Source of the DNA: an uncultured Steroidobacter sp.
GTDB lineage: Bacteria > Pseudomonadota > Gammaproteobacteria > Steroidobacterales > Steroidobacteraceae
Length of the DNA stretch: 64,000 bases
NCBI RefSeq assembly: GCF_937958065.1
Contig: NZ_CALFXI010000042.1
Coordinates: 107,002-171,001 of the forward strand
Direction of reading: 5' to 3'
Position numbers and translations under genes: made by a program
The notes under the pieces: generated by a model
Seen by the model: only the letters and a program-made list of their open reading frames with translations
Database searches by the model: none
Told to the model about the DNA's origin: nothing
In this document: in pieces, positions 8,189 to 15,389 of the stretch
Layout: the number at the start of each line of letters is the position of its first letter
Position numbering within the stretch: the first letter of the stretch is position 1

Positions 8189-9448
8189 TCAGCTGAAGCG
8201 CTCGATATCGAAAGGTGCAAGATCGAATGGAGGCCGATCGCCGCGTACCAGCGCGCCCATGGCCTCGCCCGTCGCCGCCGCCAGCGTCAGTCCCAGGTGT
8301 TGATGGCCGAACGCGTAGTACAGATTCGAGCTGCGACGACTGCGGCCGATGGCGGGCAGATAGTCCGGCAGCGTCGGCCGCGCGCCCATCCATTCGGAGA
8401 GCGGGTCGTGCAACGACAACCCGAGCTCGGTGACGTGCTTGCGGAGTCGCTGCCATTTGCGAGGGTCCGGCGGGCTGTCGGCGCGTGCGAATTCGACGAA
8501 GCTGGCGGCGCGCAGCCCGCTCGCAAAGCGCGTCACGATCATCGAACGCTCCTCGAACACGACGGGCGGAGAGCCGAGCGGCCAATCGGTCAGGGCCGAG
8601 TGGATGTGATAGCCGCGCTCCGCGATGATCGGAACACGATAACCGAGTCCCGTAAGCAGCGGGGCGGAGGCCACGCCGGCGGATATGACGATCGCATCGG
8701 CGCTGTGTCGTTGTCCGGTCTCGGTGACGAGCACAGTCTCATTCGAGTTTGTCTGTAGCTCACGCACCTTCTCGCGCACTTGCGTACCGCCGAGCGTGGT
8801 GAAGCGCGCCGCGAGCGAGTTGGCGAGCTCGCCCAGATCGAGGATCTGGCCGGAGCCGCTGAAGCGGATGGCGCCTGCGGGACGTCGAACCATGCGTGCA
8901 GCAAGGTCGTCCATTTCTTGGGGAGTCACATCCCGGATGCTCGTATTGCCGATATCGGCGCGTTCCCACGCGGCACGTCCAGCAGCGGCTCCTTTGGGCG
9001 TTTCCCAAACGATGTAATGACCGTCTTCCCTAAAGAGCGAAGGAGCCTCGGCGAGAGTAACGAGCTTGCGCCACGCAGGCGATGCAGCCGAGAGCGCTGC
9101 GCCGAGGGCCGCTTTACCGGCTCGATGCCGTGCGGGGCGGCTCGCCAGGACGAAGCGCAGACCGAACGGCAACCACGTTCCGATGTCCGCGGGCGGCAGG
9201 GATAGGGCACCGCCGCGCCAGAACAGACGTTTGTGAAAGCTGCGCACGGTTGCGGGGTTCGCCAGAGGTTCGACCTGTTCGACCGCGATGTGGCCGGCAT
9301 TGCCCCAGGAGGCGGGGCGGGGGCGTTGCGGATCAATAAGAGTCGTCTGTACGCCGGAAATCTGCAGATTCACGGCGCAGGCCAGGCCGACGATGCCTCC
9401 GCCGACCACGACTGCAGTTTCAGGGCTTGGTTTTTTTGCAGTTGTCAT
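8189..9448 (-). CDS. FAD-dependent D-amino acid dehydrogenase (D-hydroxyproline dehydrogenase)
   Basis: 419 residues of the DadA/DAO family. The FAD Rossmann motif 'VVVGGGIVGLACAVNL' is at the N-terminus and the C-terminal 'GHQHLGLTLAAATGEAMG' closes the flavin site. In the hydroxyproline pathway this step oxidises cis-4-hydroxy-D-proline, made by the epimerase, to delta1-pyrroline-4-hydroxy-2-carboxylate, passing electrons to the respiratory chain. It is the first gene of the minus-strand operon and is divergent from the deaminase gene across 47 bases containing a palindromic operator. Single-polypeptide form; some bacteria use a multi-subunit version. Substrate assignment rests on the neighbours. 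Confidence 0.85.
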   Translation of the reverse strand: MTTAKKPSPETAVVVGGGIVGLACAVNLQISGVQTTLIDPQRPRPASWGNAGHIAVEQVEPLANPATVRSFHKRLFWRGGALSLPPADIGTWLPFGLRFVLASRPARHRAGKAALGAALSAASPAWRKLVTLAEAPSLFREDGHYIVWETPKGAAAGRAAWERADIGNTSIRDVTPQEMDDLAARMVRRPAGAIRFSGSGQILDLGELANSLAARFTTLGGTQVREKVRELQTNSNETVLVTETGQRHSADAIVISAGVASAPLLTGLGYRVPIIAERGYHIHSALTDWPLGSPPVVFEERSMIVTRFASGLRAASFVEFARADSPPDPRKWQRLRKHVTELGLSLHDPLSEWMGARPTLPDYLPAIGRSRRSSNLYYAFGHQHLGLTLAAATGEAMGALVRGDRPPFDLAPFDIERFS

Positions 9449-9458
9449 GGGTCATCAT

Positions 9459-9474
9459 ATACAGTATACGGTAT
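9459..9474. promoter_or_regulatory. Palindromic operator in the divergent hydroxyproline promoter
   Basis: ATACAGTATACGGTAT reads as ATAC-n-GTATAC-n-GTAT, a dyad matching at every position except the two n. It lies between divergent genes only 47 bases apart, so a bound protein would control both. FCD-type GntR regulators commonly bind GTATAC-centred palindromes, and such a regulator is encoded at 12936-13589. Confidence 0.6.
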
Positions 9475-9495
9475 GCGGCTTCAACGGAGGTTTCA

Positions 9496-10407
9496 GTGAG
9501 CTTGTCCAAACCCATGTGGCACGGCGTTTATCCGGCCGTGACGACCCAGTTTGCCGAAGATCTGTCCCTGGATCTGCCGGCTTGTCAGCGAGTGCAGACC
9601 GCCCTGGTCGACGACGGCGTGGATGGTCTGGTCTTGCTGGGAACGGTGGGTGAGAACAACTCGCTGCTTCCCGAGGAAAAGCGCGCCGTGTTGCGGACGG
9701 CGGTCGAGGCCCTGCGAGGGCGCACAGTGCTGGTGACGGGCGTGTCGGAGCTGAGCACGGATCGCGCCGTGCAGTTTGCGCAGGATGCCGAGAAGATCGG
9801 TGTCGATGCGCTGATGGCGCTGCCGGCGATGGTCTATGTGCCCAAGCCCGAGGAACTGTACGCGCACTTCAAAGCGATCGCCGAGGCGACTTCGCTGCCG
9901 ATCATGCTGTACAACAACCCGCCTGCCTATCGAGTGAGCATCGACCTCGACACGCTCGAGCGCCTGGCGTCATTGAAGAACATCGTCGCCATCAAGGAAA
10001 GCGCGCCGGATCCGCGGCGTTTCACTGACATCATCAACCGCCTCGGCGACCGCTACAAACTGCTGGCCGGTCTGGATGACGTTGCTCTGGAAGGATTGCT
10101 GCTCGGGGCGAGCGGCTGGATCTCCGGTTTGACGAGTGCCTTCCCGCGCGAATCCGTCGAGCTCGTGCGTGCGGTGGACCGTGGCGACTGGGAGCGGGCC
10201 CGGCGCATCTATCGCTGGTTCATGCCGCTGTTACATTTGGATGCCGAGCATGACCTCGTGCAGTCGATCAAGCTTGCCGAGCAGATCATGGGCCGCGGTT
10301 CCGAACGCGTGCGCATGCCCCGCCTGCCGTTGAGCGGGCAGCGACGTGCAGAGGTGACTGCGATGGTGGAGAAATGCGCCGCCACTCGGCCTACGCTGAC
10401 GGCCTGA
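9496..10407 (+). CDS. DHDPS/NAL-family lyase: 1-pyrroline-4-hydroxy-2-carboxylate deaminase
   Basis: 303 residues from a GTG at 9496 preceded by GGAGG six bases upstream; an earlier in-frame ATG at 9427 would run back across the operator and divergent promoter. TIM-barrel aldolase family: 'GTVGENNSLLPEEKRAVL' corresponds to the GTTGE substrate loop, 'YNNPPAYR' holds the conserved Tyr, and 'VAIKESAPDPRRF' the Schiff-base Lys. In this context the expected reaction is deamination and dehydration of 1-pyrroline-4-hydroxy-2-carboxylate to 2-oxoglutarate semialdehyde. Other family members make dihydrodipicolinate or cleave sialic acid; the neighbouring epimerase and semialdehyde dehydrogenase decide between them. 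Confidence 0.85.
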   Translation: MSLSKPMWHGVYPAVTTQFAEDLSLDLPACQRVQTALVDDGVDGLVLLGTVGENNSLLPEEKRAVLRTAVEALRGRTVLVTGVSELSTDRAVQFAQDAEKIGVDALMALPAMVYVPKPEELYAHFKAIAEATSLPIMLYNNPPAYRVSIDLDTLERLASLKNIVAIKESAPDPRRFTDIINRLGDRYKLLAGLDDVALEGLLLGASGWISGLTSAFPRESVELVRAVDRGDWERARRIYRWFMPLLHLDAEHDLVQSIKLAEQIMGRGSERVRMPRLPLSGQRRAEVTAMVEKCAATRPTLTA

Positions 10408-10456
10408 GCGGCAGCGTTGGTTACGCACACCCTACATATGTAATGGATCCTGTCGA

Positions 10457-11470
10457 ATGATGCGCCATACCTTCTTCTGCATCGATGGCCACACCGCGGG
10501 GAACCCGGTGCGACTGGTCGCGGGCGGAGCACCTCTGCTTCGCGGCGCGACGATGGAGCAGCGTCGACAGGATTTCATGGCCCGCTTCGACTGGATCCGG
10601 ACGGGCCTGTGCTTCGAGCCGCGCGGACATGACATGATGTCCGGCGGCTTTCTGTATCCGCCCACGCGCGAGGATGCGGATTGCGGCGTGCTCTTCATCG
10701 AGACCAGCGGCTGTCTGCCCATGTGTGGTCACGGCACGATGGGCATCATCACGTTCGGTCTGGAGAACGGCCTCATTACACCGCGCGAGCCGGGGCGGCT
10801 GCGCGTCGAAGTTCCCGCGGGCGTCATCGACATCGAATACCAGGCTGCAGCCGATGGCGTTGGCTTCAAGGTGACGAGCGTCAAGATCCGCAACGTCCCC
10901 GCGTACCTCGCACGACGCGACATCCGCATCGACGTGCCCGGTTTCGGCCCGCTGTCGATCGATGTCGCGTATGGCGGCAACTATTACGCCATCATCGAGC
11001 CGCAAGGTCCCTACAAGGGACTGGATGATCTCGGTGCTGCGCGCATCGTCGAGTTGAGCCGCACCGTGCGCGAGCTGGTGCGTGCTGCATACGAACCTGT
11101 GCATCCGCTCGAAGCAACGATTCGCGGCGTCAGTCATGTGCTGTGGGCCGACAAGCCGAAAGGCGAGGGCGCGGACGGCCGCAACGCCGTTTTCTACGGC
11201 GAGCGCGCGATCGACCGCAGTCCGTGCGGCACGGGCACGTCGGCGCGCCTTGCACATCTGGTCGCGACAGGACGGCTCGGTGCGGGCGACCGCTTCGTGC
11301 ACGAAAGTTATATCGGCAGCCGCTTCATCGGACGGGTCGAGGAACTGACCTCGATCGCCGCTCAGCCGGCCATCGTACCGTCGATCGAAGGCTCGGCGAT
11401 TTCCACCGGTTTCAACACGATCTGGATCGACCGCCGCGATCCGTTCTGGGCCGGTTTCACCGTCGTTTGA
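10457..11470 (+). CDS. 4-hydroxyproline 2-epimerase (proline racemase family)
   Basis: 337 residues, cytoplasmic. Both catalytic cysteines of the proline racemase fold are present: Cys90 in 'LPMCGHGTMG' and Cys257 in 'DRSPCGTGTSA'. A second Cys, rather than Thr, separates epimerases and racemases from trans-3-hydroxyproline dehydratases. 'GHTAGNPVRLV' near the N-terminus is also a family signature. The reaction expected is trans-4-hydroxy-L-proline to cis-4-hydroxy-D-proline, feeding the divergently encoded dehydrogenase. It begins with two Met codons (ATGATG), either of which may start. A 10-bp palindrome TACATATGTA (10433-10442) lies just upstream. Confidence 0.9.
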   Translation: MMRHTFFCIDGHTAGNPVRLVAGGAPLLRGATMEQRRQDFMARFDWIRTGLCFEPRGHDMMSGGFLYPPTREDADCGVLFIETSGCLPMCGHGTMGIITFGLENGLITPREPGRLRVEVPAGVIDIEYQAAADGVGFKVTSVKIRNVPAYLARRDIRIDVPGFGPLSIDVAYGGNYYAIIEPQGPYKGLDDLGAARIVELSRTVRELVRAAYEPVHPLEATIRGVSHVLWADKPKGEGADGRNAVFYGERAIDRSPCGTGTSARLAHLVATGRLGAGDRFVHESYIGSRFIGRVEELTSIAAQPAIVPSIEGSAISTGFNTIWIDRRDPFWAGFTVV

Positions 11471-11488
11471 CAACGAATCCTTGTGGCG

Positions 11489-12928
11489 ATGACTGAAACG
11501 ATCACACTTACGCATCACATCGCCGGACGCGAACGCTCCGGTGCGGTTGGCTTCGAGCAGCGCAATCCCGCCGCGCCGGACGATCTGCTGATTCGGGGGC
11601 CACAAGCTGACGCCGCGCTCGCAGCCGAAGCTGTCACGGCCGCGCGCGGCGCGGTCTCTGCGCTTGAAGCTGCAGGTATCGAAGCGCGCGCAGATGCTCT
11701 AGCGCGCATCGGACGAGCGCTGGTCGCCAATGTCGATCGTTTGGCGCTGCTCATTGCGCGCGAGACCGGTAAGACGCTGGGAGATTCCAAAGGTGAAACG
11801 ATGCGCGCCGCGCGCATCTTCGACTTCTTCGCGGGTGAGACCCTGCGCAACGTTGGCGAGCGCTACGACTCCACGCGTCCGGGCGCCACGGTCGAAGTGG
11901 ACTACGGGCCTGTGGGCGTGGTCGCGGCCATCACCCCTTGGAATTTCCCCATTGCCATCCCGGCCTGGAAAATCGCGCCTGCGCTTGCGTTCGGCAACGC
12001 AGTTGTCTGGAAGCCCTCCGAGATTTCATCAGCCACGGCCGCGGCGTTGATGACAATCATCAGTGAGAGCGGCCTGCCGGCTGGCGCCGTCAATATGCTG
12101 TTGGGCGCGGGTCCGGCCGGCAAAGCCATGCTGGACGCGGACGATATCGATGCGATCAGCTTCACGGGTTCGCAAGCGACCGGTGATCTCATCCGCACCG
12201 GTGCGGCGGCTCGCTCGCGTCGCGTTCAGCTCGAAATGGGCGGCGTCAACGGCTTGATCGTGATGGGCGACGCCGACCTGGACAATGCCGTGGATTGCAC
12301 CGTGAATGGCGCGTTCTTCGCTGCCGGCCAGCGTTGCACGGCGACGTCGAGAATCATCGTCGAGCAGTCCATCGCGGACCGTTTCATCGAAGCCGTGCGC
12401 GCGCGCGTAGCTGCGCTGAAGATAGGTGATCCGCGCGATCCGGCCGTACACATCGGACCGCTGGCCGCGCCCCGGCAGAAAGAGCTCATCAGCCGCCAGG
12501 TGGCGGGGCTCGAATCGAATGGCATGAAGCCGCTGTTTGGCGGCGCTGCGCAGCCGCTGGATCATTGCTTCTACGCGCCCACTCTGTTCGATCACGTGCC
12601 CCTGGACAGCCAGCTCACGCACGAAGAGATCTTCGGGCCAGTAGCTGGCGTGTATCGCGTCGGTGGATTCGAACAAGCGTTGCAGGTGCTGAACGGAAAC
12701 CGCTTCGGCCTGTCCGCCGGCATTTGTACACGCTCGCTGCTGTACACCGAGCAGTTCAAGCGTCGCGCTCGCGCCGGCATGCTCATGGTGAATCTGCCCA
12801 CTGCGGGCGTGGACTATCACGCGCCATTCGGCGGGGTGGCAGCGTCGAGTTATGGGCCGCGCGAGCAGGGCCGGGCGGCACGCACGTTCTATACCGCGAT
12901 CAGGACGGTGTATCAGAAGCCGCTATGA
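11489..12928 (+). CDS. Aldehyde dehydrogenase, 2-oxoglutarate semialdehyde dehydrogenase type
   Basis: 479 residues, starting at ATG 11489 (a GTG two codons earlier is possible). NAD(P)-dependent aldehyde dehydrogenase superfamily: 'TPWNFPIAIPAWKIAPAL' in the coenzyme domain, the general-base Glu in 'QLEMGGVNGLIV' (EMGG instead of the commoner ELGG), and the catalytic Cys in 'FFAAGQRCTATSR'. In this cluster it should oxidise 2-oxoglutarate semialdehyde to 2-oxoglutarate, the last step of 4-hydroxyproline breakdown. It lies 18 bases after the epimerase and 7 bases before the GntR gene, so all are probably one transcript. Confidence 0.87.
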   Translation: MTETITLTHHIAGRERSGAVGFEQRNPAAPDDLLIRGPQADAALAAEAVTAARGAVSALEAAGIEARADALARIGRALVANVDRLALLIARETGKTLGDSKGETMRAARIFDFFAGETLRNVGERYDSTRPGATVEVDYGPVGVVAAITPWNFPIAIPAWKIAPALAFGNAVVWKPSEISSATAAALMTIISESGLPAGAVNMLLGAGPAGKAMLDADDIDAISFTGSQATGDLIRTGAAARSRRVQLEMGGVNGLIVMGDADLDNAVDCTVNGAFFAAGQRCTATSRIIVEQSIADRFIEAVRARVAALKIGDPRDPAVHIGPLAAPRQKELISRQVAGLESNGMKPLFGGAAQPLDHCFYAPTLFDHVPLDSQLTHEEIFGPVAGVYRVGGFEQALQVLNGNRFGLSAGICTRSLLYTEQFKRRARAGMLMVNLPTAGVDYHAPFGGVAASSYGPREQGRAARTFYTAIRTVYQKPL

Positions 12929-12935
12929 TCGCCGC

Positions 12936-13589
12936 ATGAGCAGCATCGTCGTCCGAAATCTGTCCGATCAGCTCGTTGAGCTGGTCCGTGAGCGCATCCT
13001 CTCCGGCGTGGTGTCTGCGGACCAGCCGATCCGCCAGGATGCGCTCGCAGCCGAACTGGGTGTCAGCAAGATTCCGTTGCGCGAGGCGCTCACGCGGCTG
13101 GAGCAGGAAGGACTGCTGCGTTCGCAGGCCAATCGCGGCTTCTTCGTACGCTCGTTGAGTGCGGCAGAAGCGGAAGAAGTCTATGCGCTGCGCCTGAAGC
13201 TCGAACCCGAAGCTGTCGCGCTCGCGGCAGAGCGAGCCACCGAGCAAGAGCGCAGGCTCGCCGTCGATCTACTCGCGAAGCTCGACGTAGTAACCGATCA
13301 GCACAGCGCGGATGTCGGCGCGTTCAATCGCGCATTCCATCTGGCGATCATCCACCCGTCCGGCCTCACGCTGACCGCGAATTTTCTGGAGCGCCTGCAC
13401 GTAGTGTCGCAGCGCTACGTCAAGAAACACCTGGAGCCGCTGGGGCGCGACGAGCGCGCCAACGAGGAGCACCGTCGCTTGCTCGAAGCATGGTTGGCGC
13501 GGGACGGCCGCAAAGTGGCCGAGCTCACGGCAAAACACATCAGTCAGACCCTCGACGACCTGCGCAGACAATTGGCTGCCGAACGTTAG
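12936..13589 (+). CDS. GntR-family regulator, FCD type
   Basis: 217 residues from the ATG at 12936. The N-terminal winged helix contains 'DALAAELGVSKIPLREALTRLEQEGLL', the classical GntR recognition helix. The C-terminal all-helical FCD domain keeps the metal or ligand histidines in 'FNRAFHLAI', 'NEEHRRLLEA' and 'TAKHISQTL'. It follows the semialdehyde dehydrogenase by 7 bases and precedes the permease, so it is an obvious local repressor of the hydroxyproline genes, acting at the GTATAC palindrome at 9459-9474. The effector is probably a pathway compound; this is inference. Confidence 0.88.
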   Translation: MSSIVVRNLSDQLVELVRERILSGVVSADQPIRQDALAAELGVSKIPLREALTRLEQEGLLRSQANRGFFVRSLSAAEAEEVYALRLKLEPEAVALAAERATEQERRLAVDLLAKLDVVTDQHSADVGAFNRAFHLAIIHPSGLTLTANFLERLHVVSQRYVKKHLEPLGRDERANEEHRRLLEAWLARDGRKVAELTAKHISQTLDDLRRQLAAER

Positions 13590-13646
13590 CGAACGCGGCG
13601 CAGCGGGTTTCTCGAGAGAGGCAGTCAGGGGGAGGAGCAGAGTCTA

Positions 13647-15092
13647 GTGTCACGAAACATCCTGGGTCCGCGTAAGCCGATCGAGTCGGGCCACGCCTTG
13701 GAGCGCGGCCACACGCTGCGCAAAACGCTTAGTTGGCCTCACCTGATTGCGCTCGGTGTCGGTGCCATCGTCGGCACCGGCATCTACACACTCACTGGCG
13801 TTGGCGCGGACCGAGCAGGGCCTGCCGTGATTCTTGCGTTCGCCATAGCTGGCGCAGTCTGCGCTTGCGCCGCGCTGGCGTACGCCGAGCTGGCAACGCT
13901 CATTCCTACGGCCGGCAGCGCGTACACCTATACCTATTCGGTCATCGGCGAAGCCGCCGCGTGGATCGTGGGCTGGAGTCTGATTCTCGAATATTCGCTC
14001 GCGTGCAGTACCGTGGCGGTGGGATGGTCCGGCTATCTCGTGGGCTGGATTCAAGCGGCCGGAGTTGAATTACCCGCCGCCTTGTTATCGGGGCCGCACG
14101 GCGGCGGCCTGATCAATCTCCCGGCGGTGATAGTGGCATTGGCCGTGGCGGGGCTGCTCATGGCGGGCACGCGCGAGAGCGCCACGCTCAACATTGTGCT
14201 CGTGGTCATCAAGCTCACCGCTCTGGCGGCGTTCGTGCTGCTGGCGCTGCCATTTTTCAACGCGGACAACATGACTCCGTTCGCACCGTACGGCCTGGGC
14301 AGCTCGGTGGATTCGGAGGGCGTCACGCGCGGTGTCATGGCCGCTGCCGCGATTGTCTTCTTCGCGTTCTACGGCTTCGATGCGGTGGCGACTTCAGCGG
14401 AAGAGGCGAAGAATCCCGGTCGCGATCTGAAGATCGGCATCATCGGTTCGATGGCCGTGTGTACGCTCATTTATATGCTGGTCGCCGTATCTGCCGTGGG
14501 CGCGGTCGATCACAGGCAGGTCGCCGGTTCCGATGAGCCCCTCGCGTTCGTGCTGCGCACGTTGCAGCACCCGGTCGCGGCGTGGGCGGTGGGCATGGCC
14601 GCGCTGGTCGCATTGCCTTCGGTGATCCTGGTCATGATGTATGGTCAAAGCCGCATCTTTTTCGTGATGGCGCGCGATGGTCTGCTTCCGCGCAAGCTGA
14701 GTGCGGTTTCGCCGCGCACGGGCGCCCCGGTTCTCATCACCGCGATCACGGGCGTCTGCGTGGCGACCGTGGCGGGTTTCTTCCGTCTGGACGAAATCGC
14801 CGAACTTGCCAATGCCGGCACCTTGATCGCATTCATCGCGGTCGCTGCTTGCATGATGATCCTGAGAATGCGTTCGCCGGAGCTGCCGCGCGTGTTCCGG
14901 TGCCCGCAGCCGTATCTCGTCGGCTCGCTTGCGATCATCGGCTGCGTGTATCTGCTCGTGAGTCTTCCCAATCACACGCTGATCCGCTTTTTCATGTGGA
15001 ATGTGATCGGCGTGGCCTGTTATCTGATCTATGGCCGCGCGCGCAGTGTGATCACTGGTGAGAAGGGAAGGTTGGCGGCGGAAGAGAACTGA
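13647..15092 (+). CDS. APC superfamily amino acid permease
   Basis: 481 residues from a GTG with a strong GGGGGAGGAG upstream. Some twelve hydrophobic segments run from about residue 30 to 470. 'GVGAIVGTGIYTLTGVGA' in TM1 is the unwound substrate-binding helix typical of the cationic amino acid (YfnA/CAT) branch, and 'AAAIVFFAFYGFDAVATSAEEAKNPGRD' is the conserved TM6 to loop region. Inner-membrane importer. Sitting as the last gene of the hydroxyproline run, it probably brings in hydroxyproline, proline or a related amino acid rather than a cationic one. Confidence 0.88.
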   Translation: MSRNILGPRKPIESGHALERGHTLRKTLSWPHLIALGVGAIVGTGIYTLTGVGADRAGPAVILAFAIAGAVCACAALAYAELATLIPTAGSAYTYTYSVIGEAAAWIVGWSLILEYSLACSTVAVGWSGYLVGWIQAAGVELPAALLSGPHGGGLINLPAVIVALAVAGLLMAGTRESATLNIVLVVIKLTALAAFVLLALPFFNADNMTPFAPYGLGSSVDSEGVTRGVMAAAAIVFFAFYGFDAVATSAEEAKNPGRDLKIGIIGSMAVCTLIYMLVAVSAVGAVDHRQVAGSDEPLAFVLRTLQHPVAAWAVGMAALVALPSVILVMMYGQSRIFFVMARDGLLPRKLSAVSPRTGAPVLITAITGVCVATVAGFFRLDEIAELANAGTLIAFIAVAACMMILRMRSPELPRVFRCPQPYLVGSLAIIGCVYLLVSLPNHTLIRFFMWNVIGVACYLIYGRARSVITGEKGRLAAEEN

Positions 15093-15128
15093 CGGAGCCG
15101 CAAAGCTCACCAGGAGAAGCGCAGGTCC

Positions 15129-15148
15129 GACACGGCCAGCACCGTGTC
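15129..15148 (+). terminator. Hairpin after the permease
   Basis: Perfect 7-bp stem GACACGG / CCGTGTC with loop CCAGCA, 36 bases after the permease stop. No T tract, so the terminator call is moderate. Confidence 0.45.
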
Positions 15149-15259
15149 ATCGTCGGTTGATTTGTCACCCATTGATCGGACAAAAACGCGAGCCCCGATT
15201 CCGGCAGCTGTGAAGCAGTTCCGCGCAGCCAAAAGCAAAGATAAGTGAAACTCCGACAC

Positions 15260-15289
15260 AGGATCGGCTCCGGAACGACAGCCGATCCT
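15260..15289 (+). promoter_or_regulatory. Perfect stem-loop in the autotransporter leader
   Basis: AGGATCGGCT / AGCCGATCCT, a 10-bp perfect inverted repeat with a 10-base loop, 100 bases upstream of the autotransporter ATG. It may be a second terminator closing the upstream operon or a leader structure; no T run follows. Confidence 0.45.
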
Positions 15290-15328
15290 GGACTTCGATC
15301 CGAAAGCTGCCGAAGAGCCGCACCGGAT

Positions 15329-15363
15329 TCTCGAAGAGACATCCCAGGGATGTTCTCTCGAGA
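15329..15363 (+). promoter_or_regulatory. Long imperfect palindrome before the autotransporter start
   Basis: A 35-base dyad centred on ACATCCC-A-GGGATGT (15340-15354) with outer arms TCTCGA / TCGAGA. It ends 26 bases before the ATG, close enough to hide the ribosome site in RNA or to act as a DNA operator. The whole 15093-15389 interval holds no gene. Confidence 0.4.
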
Positions 15364-15389
15364 GCTCGTCAACTGCGCAGAGGCTCGAC

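Noticed and set aside
10433..10442. TACATATGTA palindrome before the epimerase as a second regulator site
   Set aside because: It does not match the GTATAC-type site at 9459 and a 10-bp AT palindrome can occur by chance; kept only as a note in the epimerase entry.
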